64,000 nt of DNA, taken from Emcibacter sp048269205 (GTDB lineage: Bacteria > Pseudomonadota > Alphaproteobacteria > Sphingomonadales > Emcibacteraceae). The position numbers and the translations under genes were made by a program. The stretch spans positions 682,001-746,000 of the forward strand of contig NZ_JBLXJC010000001.1 in NCBI RefSeq assembly GCF_048269205.1, read 5' to 3'. Below, piece after piece: positions 23,382 through 31,930 of this stretch; the first letter of the stretch is position 1; each line of letters begins with the position of its first letter. Below the pieces are notes generated by a model. That model worked only from the letters and a program-made list of their open reading frames with translations, searched no databases and was not told where the DNA came from.

Positions 23382-25178
23382 ATGGTTAATTTATTTGTAG
23401 TTGAGAACTGGCCGCTGGCAGTAAAAGTAGGGCTTCCGCCGGCTTTTGCACTGCTGGCAGCGATATTGATTACCGTTCTTGGACTGAACGGTCTGCAATA
23501 TCAGGTCGGTACTTTCGAGCGTGTCCTGAACGAGAATGTGGGAGTTTCTGAATCTTTGAAAGAGCTGGAAGCTGAACTTCTGGCGACCGACGGGCAATTC
23601 TACAACGTTATGACGTCTACCGCCGCCCAAGTGGAAAATTTTGATACCAAGGCAGGCTTTGAAAAGGTTAAGGCTCGGGTCGACGGGATGATTGACACCA
23701 CTGGCAAGCTTGCAGTTGAAGTTTCACAGCTCGATGCGGAAGCGGGCAAGCAGATCGGTGAACTGCCTGCCGAACTTCAGACCTACAAGGAAACCATAGA
23801 TGTGGTTGCAGAACTGATGGATATTGATTTTAACAGTGCCGTATCCGTCATTGAACCCTTCCGCAAAAATTACGCTGAACTGATTGCAAAGACCAAGGCG
23901 GCTGTGAGCAAAGTCCAGAAACTGTCCCAGCAGAGCCTGGTTGAGAGCCGGGAAGACGCCTCAAGTGTGCAGGCCTCCTTTATCATCATTGCTGTTATTT
24001 CGGCAATTTCCGTGATTGCCCTTTCTGCTTTTATTATCTTCAACTTTGTCAGATCATCTTCCAAACTTGCAGATGTCACGGCCGAGATGGCATCCGGAAA
24101 TTATGATGTCGACCTCGACCGTCTGGAACGCAAGGATGAACTGGGCAAGATTGTTGACTCTCTGAAACTGTTCAGAACTGAACTTATACAGGGGAAAGAA
24201 CTTGAAGAACAGCAGCGGCTCGAACGTCAGAAGGCGGAGGAAGAAAGACTTCGCCGGCTGGAAGATGAACGGGAGCGGGAACGTATGGAACAGCTTCGCC
24301 AGAAAGAATCTGAAGAACAGTCAAATGCGGAACGCCGCGCCATGATGAATAAACTTGCCGATGATTTTGACAAGTCGGTGAACTCGACTGTCGAGGAACT
24401 TCAGGCTACTGTAATGTCCGTTCTCAAAAATGTGAATGAAGTACGCGACAGTGCTGAAGAAAATAACCTGACCAGTGAATCCCTGCACAAGATTGTGGAA
24501 AATGTGACATCCAGTATGAATAATGTGATGGCGGCTTCCGAGGAAATGTCTGCATCCATACAGGAGATTTCCCGTCAGGTTACCGGTGCAGCCCAGCTTT
24601 CCGGGAGCGCAGTGGATGCTGCCCGCAGGTCTTCCGAAAGTGTTGTCTCGCTTAACGAAATGTCACAGCGTATCGGTGCTGTGGTGACCATCATCAATGA
24701 TATAGCCGAGCAGACCAATTTGCTGGCCCTGAATGCCACCATCGAGGCGGCCCGTGCCGGAGATGCCGGTAAAGGGTTTGCTGTTGTGGCCAGCGAGGTC
24801 AAGAACCTTGCTAACCAGACCGGGGAAGCCACCGGCGAGATCGGTGACCAGATTTCCGCCATGCAGGCTGCTACTGGTGATGTGGTTAAAATGATTGATG
24901 AAGTTACCGAGGTGATCCGGAAACTGGATGAAGTTTCTGCCGCAATTTCCAGTTCCGTTGATGAACAGGGTGCGGCAACACAGGAAATTTCACGCAGTGT
25001 CAGCATGGCTGCCACTGAAATGACCGAAGCTGCACAGGGGTCCACAAAAATGACCCAGATTGCATCTGTCAATGGCCGGGCTGCCGAGCAAATGTCGGGA
25101 GCAATGGAAGTTCTGGACAGGAATGTGGAAAGAATGCGCGCCAATGTGAATACTTTTGTTGAGGAAATTCGGAACTGA
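23382..25178 (+). CDS. Methyl-accepting chemotaxis protein
   Basis: 598 residues with a classic transmembrane chemoreceptor layout: short cytoplasmic start, TM1 about 11-33, periplasmic four-helix-bundle sensor about 34-195, TM2 about 198-222, a HAMP region (DVTAEMASGNYDVDLDRLERKDELGKI), a highly charged coiled coil (about 270-320) and a signalling domain whose hairpin tip contains EQTNLLALNATIEAARAGDAGKGFAVVASEV. The last residues, FVEEIRN, carry no CheR-docking pentapeptide. AAGGAA lies 11 bases before the ATG. It lies 129 bases behind the TonB receptor gene and may report on the same substrate. No che genes are in the window. Confidence 0.92.
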   Translation: MVNLFVVENWPLAVKVGLPPAFALLAAILITVLGLNGLQYQVGTFERVLNENVGVSESLKELEAELLATDGQFYNVMTSTAAQVENFDTKAGFEKVKARVDGMIDTTGKLAVEVSQLDAEAGKQIGELPAELQTYKETIDVVAELMDIDFNSAVSVIEPFRKNYAELIAKTKAAVSKVQKLSQQSLVESREDASSVQASFIIIAVISAISVIALSAFIIFNFVRSSSKLADVTAEMASGNYDVDLDRLERKDELGKIVDSLKLFRTELIQGKELEEQQRLERQKAEEERLRRLEDERERERMEQLRQKESEEQSNAERRAMMNKLADDFDKSVNSTVEELQATVMSVLKNVNEVRDSAEENNLTSESLHKIVENVTSSMNNVMAASEEMSASIQEISRQVTGAAQLSGSAVDAARRSSESVVSLNEMSQRIGAVVTIINDIAEQTNLLALNATIEAARAGDAGKGFAVVASEVKNLANQTGEATGEIGDQISAMQAATGDVVKMIDEVTEVIRKLDEVSAAISSSVDEQGAATQEISRSVSMAATEMTEAAQGSTKMTQIASVNGRAAEQMSGAMEVLDRNVERMRANVNTFVEEIRN

Positions 25179-25192
25179 CTATTCCATGCCAC

Positions 25193-25266
25193 TGACCTTT
25201 TGGTCCTTCTGAACTGCGTTGCATTACGACTAATGGAATATACGGGGAGGGAGAACCAAAAGGTCA
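25193..25266. repeat. 12-bp inverted repeat with 50-base loop
   Basis: TGACCTTTTGGT (25193-25204) and ACCAAAAGGTCA (25255-25266) are perfect inverted copies 50 bases apart, between the chemoreceptor stop and the bidirectional terminator. The arms could form a long hairpin closing a 50-base loop, or mark a small mobile or RNA element. Confidence 0.5.
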
Positions 25267-25274
25267 GGGTGGAA

Positions 25275-25308
25275 AAAAGCCCGGTTATCGTCAGGATGCC
25301 GGGCTTTT
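25275..25308. terminator. Bidirectional rho-independent terminator
   Basis: AAAAGCCCGG (25275-25284) and CCGGGCTTTT (25299-25308) form a stem with A/T tails on both sides, ideally placed between the convergent chemoreceptor genes. Confidence 0.8.
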
Positions 25309-25334
25309 CTGAATTATGGTGGTGGAAGGCTTGG

Positions 25335-26741
25335 TCAGGCCTTGTAAGCGATCCGGACCGCGCCCCAGTGTTTGCCATTGGCATAGATCGGCGCAGAGGC
25401 ATCCTTGAGCATGACGATATTACCGCCGCCCATATCCCGGCGGTAAACCTGCAGCAGGAAGGGAGCTGTGCTTTTGACGGCAGTCTGCGCCGTGCGGTCT
25501 TCAAAAATCAGCCTGTTGCGGCAGTTTGCCTTGTTCCATTCAATATCATCCGGCCGTTGCGGTTTGCTGAAGACAAGATTATGGGTCGGCAGATAGCCGT
25601 TCATATCGAACGAGGCGCAGAACATGGCCATATCGTTCTGCTCCAGTACCGGTTCCTGTATGTCCGGAAGGACCCGGTCGGTAAAGTCTGTAAACTTGGC
25701 CATAAGCTGTTGCGGATTTGTCCCTTCAATGGGGGTATAGGAAAAATCAAACAGATCCTGTTCGCTGATTTCACCGTCGGCGATGCCTTTTTCAAAGGCG
25801 CTTGAAATCTTTTCAGCCACGTCCCTGACCCTCTGGATCATCGGGGTATCGACGGTCTCGATCCCGGAGTCCGCTGTCAGTTGTACCAGTTTTTCAGCGG
25901 ACGAGATCAGGTTGATGGTTCTGTCTTTAGCGCTGGCAAGGCTTGAATCCGCTGCGCTCACGTCACCGGTCATCTTGTCCAGGGTGTCAATGAAATGACT
26001 GCAGGTCTGGTCGCTGTTCCGGGTGGCTTCTTCGATGGTCTTGGATTCCTGGTCCATGTCGGACAGGATCGTGTCCATCTCAGATACCATGGTGGAGAAG
26101 CTGCTGGTGCTTTCGTGGACTTTTTCGGCGTTTTTTGTGCTTTGGCCGACAGAGCCGATCAGGGAGGTGATTTTTTCCGCCAGCAGGGCCACGGTGGCGC
26201 CGATCTTGGCGGTGGCTTCCGACGTCTGGTTTGACAGGGCCTTGACCTCGTTGGCGACCACGGAAAAGCCGCGGCCCGCTTCACCGGCCCGGGCCGCCTC
26301 GATGGTGGCGTTGAGCGCCAGCAGGTTGGTCTGGCTGGCGATGTCGTTAATGGTAGAGGCGACGGCGCTCACTTCGTCGAGCGCACTCTGCAGGTCGTTA
26401 AGCTGTTCGGAAAAGTCGCCGACCGAAGCAATCAGCTTGTGAATATCGCCGAGAGTATGTTCCACCACTTCGCCGGAATGGGACATGTTCTGGCGGGTCT
26501 CGCTGACCCGGTTCCGGGTTTTTTCCGAAATCTCGCTGATATTACGGTTGCTTTCCGATATTTCCCGGGCCTTGTCCCTGAGGTTCTGGAAGGCCTGCGC
26601 CTGCTGACTGACCATGGCGCTGACTTCTTCGACAACGCCTGAGATATCGGCAATTTCAATGCCGAGCCCGCCGGCTTCCGAGGCAACAGCCTGGAAAACA
26701 TCTTCGTCTTTGAGGGTGCTTGTCACTCCGCCATTCTCCAT
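25335..26741 (-). CDS. Soluble methyl-accepting chemotaxis protein with C-terminal sensor
   Basis: 468 residues, no transmembrane segment. The signalling domain is N-terminal to central (about 20-290) with the hairpin-tip sequence SQTNLLALNATIEAARAGEAGRGFSVVANEV; the last 150 residues form a separate domain (FDFSYTPIEGTNPQQLMAKFTDFTDRVLP ... MFCASFDMNGYLPTHN ... CRNRLIFED ... GAVRIAYKA) that looks like a Cache/PAS-type sensor placed after the signalling unit. This inverted order is known from cytoplasmic receptors sensing internal cues. The ribosome site is weak. Its ligand is unknown. Confidence 0.87.
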   Translation of the reverse strand: MENGGVTSTLKDEDVFQAVASEAGGLGIEIADISGVVEEVSAMVSQQAQAFQNLRDKAREISESNRNISEISEKTRNRVSETRQNMSHSGEVVEHTLGDIHKLIASVGDFSEQLNDLQSALDEVSAVASTINDIASQTNLLALNATIEAARAGEAGRGFSVVANEVKALSNQTSEATAKIGATVALLAEKITSLIGSVGQSTKNAEKVHESTSSFSTMVSEMDTILSDMDQESKTIEEATRNSDQTCSHFIDTLDKMTGDVSAADSSLASAKDRTINLISSAEKLVQLTADSGIETVDTPMIQRVRDVAEKISSAFEKGIADGEISEQDLFDFSYTPIEGTNPQQLMAKFTDFTDRVLPDIQEPVLEQNDMAMFCASFDMNGYLPTHNLVFSKPQRPDDIEWNKANCRNRLIFEDRTAQTAVKSTAPFLLQVYRRDMGGGNIVMLKDASAPIYANGKHWGAVRIAYKA

Positions 26742-27202
26742 TTATTTTATTCCAGAGTGCATGAGATTCCGTTTATAGCGTATTTTATCCGAAATCTTAT
26801 TACGACAAAAGTCTATAACTCCCGGGGTTTAAAGTATTAATAAGTGCTAATGTATAAACGGTTGTGCCTGTCTTCTGAATACTCATATTACATGTTCTCT
26901 TATTTCTGTTTTCCGTCAGGGTTTGGGCAGTCGATCAAGAACTATTGATCCCGACATTCACGGTTCATCTTTCGGATGAAGGGAATTTATACTATTCTAG
27001 TTTGAAATTTCCGCCGGGGTCGGAACTAGTGCGATTTCAGTCCGTTAATTAAATATAAGTAATATGTAAATTAAATAGACAGGCTTTATTCTTTCCTCTG
27101 ACCGGAGGGCGGAAAGCTGTTTGTCTGTTGTATTTCCCGTTTGTTACCAGCAGATTCGCCGGGTTTGGTGAAGGAATAAGGATATATTAAGCCGGACGCA
27201 CC
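26742..27202. other. AT-rich intergenic region, no gene seen
   Basis: About 460 bases between divergent genes. It contains GATCAA-N6-TTGATC at 26933-26950 (inverted, but not FNR order) and a hairpin with arms CTTTCC and GGAAAG at 27091-27116 in the presumed leader of the hybrid kinase. I see no open reading frame or recognisable RNA. Confidence 0.4.
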
Positions 27203-30200
27203 ATGACACAAATCAGACTTAAGTCATCCAAAAATCAGAGACCCGCCTCCCTGTGGGCAAAAATGCCTCAATGGTACACGACCTACGTGGCCCTGACGGT
27301 TTTTGCAATTTTTGTGGTTATGATCAGCCTGTATCTCAACAGGGAGATCATCGAGATGTATAATGAGGCTGCGGGGGAGGATCGGGAATGGGCTGTTTTT
27401 CAGAGGGAGATCCTGGAGCTCACCGAACTTGGGGTGGAGGTCAATGCACCCGGAAATGAAATTTTTGAAACTCAGGATGTGACAGGGGAAAGGCAGAAAT
27501 ACCAGGAGGTTTATGACCGTCTTATCTTGGCCATCAATAAGCTGGAGGAGAGTTCCAGAAAAATAAATCATGGCGGCCCCATGAATCCTATACTGGAGCA
27601 GTTTGCAGGGGCCAGGGCTCAACTGGGCGTGCTTAACAGTGAAGTCGAGGCCGTTTTTCGTGAATTTGAGACTGGTAATCTGGACGTCGCTTCAAGACAT
27701 ATGTCCAAGATGGACCGGGCGTATGCACGGCTTGCCGGCCATTTAACGGAGGCTTCTTTCCTCGCCACACAGGTGGAGCAGTCCCGTCTTGACGAACATA
27801 TTTCATTGGCTAATGAATTCCGAAACTGGGGCTATGTGACGATTTTTATCGTCTTGCTCTTTGTGACGACGACCATCTATTACGGACGAAGGCTGACGAC
27901 CAGGATCAATCAGGAAGAACGGAATAAGAGACGCACCGAAGCTGAGTTGCGGACGGTGCTGAATGCGGCACTTGATTGTATTATCGTGATCAATGAAAAA
28001 GGCATAGTTCAGGCCATCAATAAAGCGGTAACCAGAACACTGGGGTATTCCCCGGAAGCAGTGGTCGGCAGGAATATCTCCATGATGATGCCGGAACCCT
28101 ACCGCAGCGCCCATGACGGGTATCTTGAGAATTATCTGAGGACCGAAGATGCCAAAACTGTCGGCTTTAACCGGGAAGTTCAGGCGCTGCATACGGACGG
28201 ACGCATTATCCATATGGAGCTCGGCGTAAATGAGATGATGGTCGATGATGTCCGGATGTTTGTCGGCATCCTGCATGACATTTCCGACCGTAAATCAACA
28301 GAGGAAAAACTGAGAACCTATGCGGCAGAACTGGAGGTCTCGAGAGACAGGGCGGAAGAGTCCACCCGTCTGAAGTCAGAATTCCTGGCGAATATGAGCC
28401 ACGAAATACGTACCCCGATGAACGGTATTATCGGCATGACCAATCTTCTGCTCGATACCGGTCTTGACGAGGAACAGCGGCAATATGCCAAAACGGTTGC
28501 CGGTTCCGCCGACAATCTTTTACAGGTTGTGAATGATATCCTCGACTTCTCCAAAATCGAGGCCGGAAGGCTGGATATGGAAATCATATCCTTTGATATG
28601 GAGATTCTGGCCAAGGAAGTGGTTGAGCTTCTTGCCATTAAGGCGCAGGAAAAGGGGGTCGAGGTGCTGGTCCGATATGCACCGGACACGCCCAGGTTTG
28701 TGATGGGGGATCCGGGACGGGTCCGGCAGATATTGCTGAACCTGGCCAGCAATGCCCTGAAATTTACCGAAAAAGGGCATGTGCTGATCAGTCTGGAGGC
28801 CCGTGAAGTCCGGGATGGATATGTCACCTATTATGGCCGGGTGGAAGATACCGGGATCGGTATACCGGAAGACAAGATCAACTATATCTTCAACAAGTTC
28901 CTGCAGGCGGACAATTCCACCACCCGCAAATTCGGCGGTACCGGTCTAGGTCTTGCCATCTGCAAGGAACTTACCCACCTGATGGGAGGGGAAGTGGGGG
29001 CGACCAGCAAACCCGGGGTCGGGTCCACTTTCTGGTTTACCATCCAGCTCAGGATTGACGAGGACCGGGAAAGCCGGGAAATACCGGTTCTGGAGTATGA
29101 CATGACCGGTGTCAGGGGACTGGTCATTGACGACAACCGGATTGCCCAGATTATTGCCGTGGAATATATGGTGTCCGCCGGGATGAGGGTTGATGTAGCT
29201 TCCTCCGGAACCATGGCGCTCGAGAAACTCCGCAAGGCTGCCGGGGAGGGCGAGCCCTATCAGATAGCCGTACTGGATTACATGATGCCGGAAATGGACG
29301 GAATGGAGCTTACCCGCAGGATCATGGCCGAGCCGGAAATTTGTGACATGCCGCTCTTGATGATTTCCTCTGTTCCCTCCCGGGGTGATAATGAACGGAT
29401 GCAACAGGCGGGTTTTTCCGGTTTTCTGACCAAGCCGGTAAGGGGAGGAGATATCATCCGGGCGCTGTGTGCGATCTGGTCTGCGAAAGTAAACGGCACA
29501 ACACTGCCGCTGGTGACCAGCGCCACCATCAACGAAGCACAACACGGCAGGCGCCGTGATAACTCATCGGATCTGAACCTGACGGGACGGCAGATCCTGC
29601 TGGTTGAAGATAACGCGGTTAATCAGATGGTTGCCGCCAGCATGCTGGAAAAATATGGCTGTCATGTCACCCCGGCGGGCAACGGCAAGGAAGCCCTGAC
29701 GCTGTCGCGGAAACATGTTTTCGATCTGATTTTCATGGATTGCCAGATGCCGGAAATGGATGGCTATGAGGCGACAGCCGCCATTCGCAGCCTGGAACAG
29801 GAAACAGGAAAAACGAGAACGCCGATTATTGCCTTTACCGCCAATGCCATGAAAGGCGACGCTGAAAAATGCATCGCTGCCGGGATGGATGATTATATTG
29901 CCAAGCCGGTCATGCAACCGGCGCTTGAGGAGATGCTGGTAAAGTGGCTGTCCGGGTCTGAATTTGCGGTTCATCCGAATACAGGAACAGGGAAAAAGAA
30001 CGGAAAGACGATGACTATTCTGGACGAAAAATGTCTTGAACAGCTTAAGTTCTATATGGAGGACATGTTGTTTGAGGTGCTGGAAAAATATATGGTCGAC
30101 GGCAGGGACTATGTGATCCGTCTTCGTGAAGCTCTTGAGGCAGGTGATTTGAAGGAAATGGCCGACATTGCCCACCCGCTTAAATCAACCAGCAAGCAGA

Positions 30201-30361
30201 TCGGCGCCGAGGAGGTTGCTGATACAGCGGAACAGATTGAACTCAATGCCCGCAAGGGTGAAGACATAGATTACGAAAGTTTGATAGAGAACCTACCCGA
30301 ACAACTGGAAAGGGTGGAGCAAGCCTTGAAGGCCTATATGAAGCAGGCTGTAGGCAGTTAG
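27203..30361 (+). CDS. PAS hybrid sensor histidine kinase with two receivers and HPt
   Basis: 1052 residues: TM1 about 28-46, an extracytoplasmic helical sensor about 47-207, TM2 about 210-227, a PAS domain about 245-365, HisKA with H400 in FLANMSHEIRTPMNGIIGM, HATPase_c (NALKFTEKGHV; DTGIGIPEDKINYIFNKF; GTGLGLAI), REC1 (LDYMMPEMDG), REC2 (VEDNAVNQ; FMDCQMPEMDG) and a C-terminal HPt with the phospho-accepting His in AHPLKSTSKQIGA near 990. All phosphorelay residues are present, so an external response regulator is the likely output. The PAS resembles FixL (RSAHDGYL, GFNREV) but has Lys318 where FixL has its haem-ligating His. No good ribosome site precedes the ATG; a start at Met21 is possible. 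Confidence 0.9.
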   Translation: MTQIRLKSSKNQRPASLWAKMPQWYTTYVALTVFAIFVVMISLYLNREIIEMYNEAAGEDREWAVFQREILELTELGVEVNAPGNEIFETQDVTGERQKYQEVYDRLILAINKLEESSRKINHGGPMNPILEQFAGARAQLGVLNSEVEAVFREFETGNLDVASRHMSKMDRAYARLAGHLTEASFLATQVEQSRLDEHISLANEFRNWGYVTIFIVLLFVTTTIYYGRRLTTRINQEERNKRRTEAELRTVLNAALDCIIVINEKGIVQAINKAVTRTLGYSPEAVVGRNISMMMPEPYRSAHDGYLENYLRTEDAKTVGFNREVQALHTDGRIIHMELGVNEMMVDDVRMFVGILHDISDRKSTEEKLRTYAAELEVSRDRAEESTRLKSEFLANMSHEIRTPMNGIIGMTNLLLDTGLDEEQRQYAKTVAGSADNLLQVVNDILDFSKIEAGRLDMEIISFDMEILAKEVVELLAIKAQEKGVEVLVRYAPDTPRFVMGDPGRVRQILLNLASNALKFTEKGHVLISLEAREVRDGYVTYYGRVEDTGIGIPEDKINYIFNKFLQADNSTTRKFGGTGLGLAICKELTHLMGGEVGATSKPGVGSTFWFTIQLRIDEDRESREIPVLEYDMTGVRGLVIDDNRIAQIIAVEYMVSAGMRVDVASSGTMALEKLRKAAGEGEPYQIAVLDYMMPEMDGMELTRRIMAEPEICDMPLLMISSVPSRGDNERMQQAGFSGFLTKPVRGGDIIRALCAIWSAKVNGTTLPLVTSATINEAQHGRRRDNSSDLNLTGRQILLVEDNAVNQMVAASMLEKYGCHVTPAGNGKEALTLSRKHVFDLIFMDCQMPEMDGYEATAAIRSLEQETGKTRTPIIAFTANAMKGDAEKCIAAGMDDYIAKPVMQPALEEMLVKWLSGSEFAVHPNTGTGKKNGKTMTILDEKCLEQLKFYMEDMLFEVLEKYMVDGRDYVIRLREALEAGDLKEMADIAHPLKSTSKQIGAEEVADTAEQIELNARKGEDIDYESLIENLPEQLERVEQALKAYMKQAVGS

Positions 30362-30364
30362 GTC

Positions 30365-30598
30365 CTACCTCTCGCGGAAGGCGTTTTCCCTGAGTTTCAG
30401 GACCGGATTGATCAGATATTGCAAAATGGTTTTCTTGCCGTGCACGATGTTCACATCGGCGACCATGCCCGGGATGATGGGCAGCATTTCCCTGTCCAGT
30501 TCTAAAAAGGAGTCCCAGAGGAAAAACAGCACAAAGAAAGTGACAATGCTGTAGAACAACAGATTAGCGCCCACACGCTTGTCGACCGGGACATCACC
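30365..30598 (-). pseudogene. Collapsed HlyD-type membrane fusion protein remnant
   Basis: The minus-strand frame joins two ends of a type I secretion membrane-fusion protein: an N-terminal VPVDKRVGANLLFYSIVTFF membrane anchor with FLELDRE, directly followed by the HlyD C-terminal signature PGMVADVNIVHGKKTILQYL and a last stretch PVLKLRENAFRER. The 300 or so residues of lipoyl, coiled-coil and barrel domains that normally separate them are missing. No start codon with a good ribosome site is visible (GTG at 30574 is internal to the anchor). It abuts the stop of the hybrid kinase and lies behind the methyltransferase terminator, so it is most simply a deletion relic. Confidence 0.65.
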
Positions 30599-30613
30599 TT
30601 GTGATCTGAATAT

Positions 30614-30645
30614 AAAAAGACCGGTTCCAACTTCCGGAACCGGTC
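30614..30645 (-). terminator. Rho-independent terminator of the methyltransferase gene
   Basis: GACCGGTTCC (30619-30628) and GGAACCGGTC (30636-30645) form a perfect 10-bp stem, followed on the minus strand by TTTTTATA. Confidence 0.85.
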
Positions 30646-30663
30646 AGTTTTGTCACCCAGGGG

Positions 30664-31725
30664 TCAGGCGACACGAGCTTCCAGAATAATGTTGAACGGC
30701 GTGGAGGCGACGCAGTTGACTTCCCCGAACCCGGCTTCCCCCAAGATTTCTGCGAGCTTCTTCCGGCCGGCCTGAGCGCCAAGCGCAGTCTTCACTTCCT
30801 GCGACCTGGAACAGGGGGTGCAGACGGCGGTGGAGGCGGCATAATAAAGGCGGCTCACCGGGTTGATATTTTCCGACACACTGTCCCCGGCGGCGGGTTC
30901 CACCAGCAGGATTGAGCCATCCGGGTTCAGGGCTTCGCGGGCATGGCGGGCGGCGCCGACCGGGTCGCCCATGTCATGCAGGCAGTCAAGAAAACAAATC
31001 AGGTCAAAGCCTGTATCCTCATAGCTTTTGGCAGCAGCGACGGAAAAATGTAGATTGTCGCCGGCTTCCGCTTCCTGTGCCCGAAGGCGGGCGGTTTCAA
31101 TGGATTCCGTGTGGAAGTCAAATCCATGTACCGTACTATTGGGGAAGTCCCTGGCCATCAGGATGCTGGAGGCGCCGTACCCGCAGCCCACATCGGCAAT
31201 TTTGGCGCCGGCTTGAAGCTTTTCCTTGAGCCCCGGGATGGCCCCGATCCATTCTGTGGTCAGGAAGGTGCCATAACCGGGCCGGAACAGGGATTCAGTG
31301 CCGCAGAACAGCCGGTGGTGATGTTCACCCCAGGCAATGCCCTCGCCGGTATGAAAAACATTCCGGATTTTGTCTTCGTCGAGCCAAAGGGAGGCGGCGA
31401 CTTCCAGGGCTGGAATCAGAAACAAAGGGCTGTTTTCGTCGGCCAGTACCGGAATATGGGCGTCGGGCAGGATATAGCTGTTCGTCACTTCATTATAGGT
31501 TACATAACCGCCGGCAGCCTGGTTGCCGAGCCATTCCCGTACATAACGTTCATGAAGGCCGGTTTTTTTCGCCAGTTCGTCAGAGCTCATCGGGCCGGCC
31601 CAGGCCATGGCCTTGTAAAGTCCCAGTTTGTGCCCCAGGTTGGTCATTACTCCGGACAGGGCGGCTGCCACATCGCCAACCACCTGACCGGCAAAAGCTT
31701 CAGTCTGTTGCATATCAATAGTCAT
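30664..31725 (-). CDS. Class I SAM-dependent methyltransferase with winged-helix domain
   Basis: 353 residues. An N-terminal winged-helix/dimerisation domain (LGHKLGLYKAMAWAGPMSSDELAKKTGLHERYVREWL, about 30-70) precedes a Rossmann methyltransferase with motif I IADVGCGYGASSILMA near 170, an acidic motif II region HGFDFHTESIE and a catalytic-side CFLDCLHDMGDP. The layout matches the Mycobacterium Rv2258c-type methyltransferases; the acceptor substrate is unknown. GAAGGAG lies before the ATG. Divergent from an HxlR regulator gene, with shared repeats between them. Confidence 0.87.
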   Translation of the reverse strand: MTIDMQQTEAFAGQVVGDVAAALSGVMTNLGHKLGLYKAMAWAGPMSSDELAKKTGLHERYVREWLGNQAAGGYVTYNEVTNSYILPDAHIPVLADENSPLFLIPALEVAASLWLDEDKIRNVFHTGEGIAWGEHHHRLFCGTESLFRPGYGTFLTTEWIGAIPGLKEKLQAGAKIADVGCGYGASSILMARDFPNSTVHGFDFHTESIETARLRAQEAEAGDNLHFSVAAAKSYEDTGFDLICFLDCLHDMGDPVGAARHAREALNPDGSILLVEPAAGDSVSENINPVSRLYYAASTAVCTPCSRSQEVKTALGAQAGRKKLAEILGEAGFGEVNCVASTPFNIILEARVA

Positions 31726-31826
31726 TTTAAATCTCCTTCAAAAATCCTGGGTTTCGGTACTACCGGCAGGATCGCCGGCGTTGAGGGCAAGATAGGGTGG
31801 GGAGGTGTGGGCGAATACTTCGCAAT

Positions 31827-31877
31827 CTGAAGTAAAGCACTACACAAAATGAAGCTTTGCACTATAGATTCTGAAGT
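31827..31877. promoter_or_regulatory. Repeated motifs between methyltransferase and HxlR genes
   Basis: CTGAAGT occurs at 31827-31833 and 31871-31877, and GCACTA at 31837-31842 and 31859-31864, so two composite motifs flank the centre of the 205-base divergent gap. AAAGC and GCTTT arms also form an inverted pair between them. This is a candidate HxlR operator region. Confidence 0.4.
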
Positions 31878-31930
31878 TATACAATATGGGTGGAGAAAAC
31901 GGCAGAATACAATCTGTGGAGGTATCTGAT

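Noticed and set aside
26933..26950. GATCAA-N6-TTGATC as an FNR site
   Set aside because: Half-sites are in the reverse order and the spacing is wrong for FNR.
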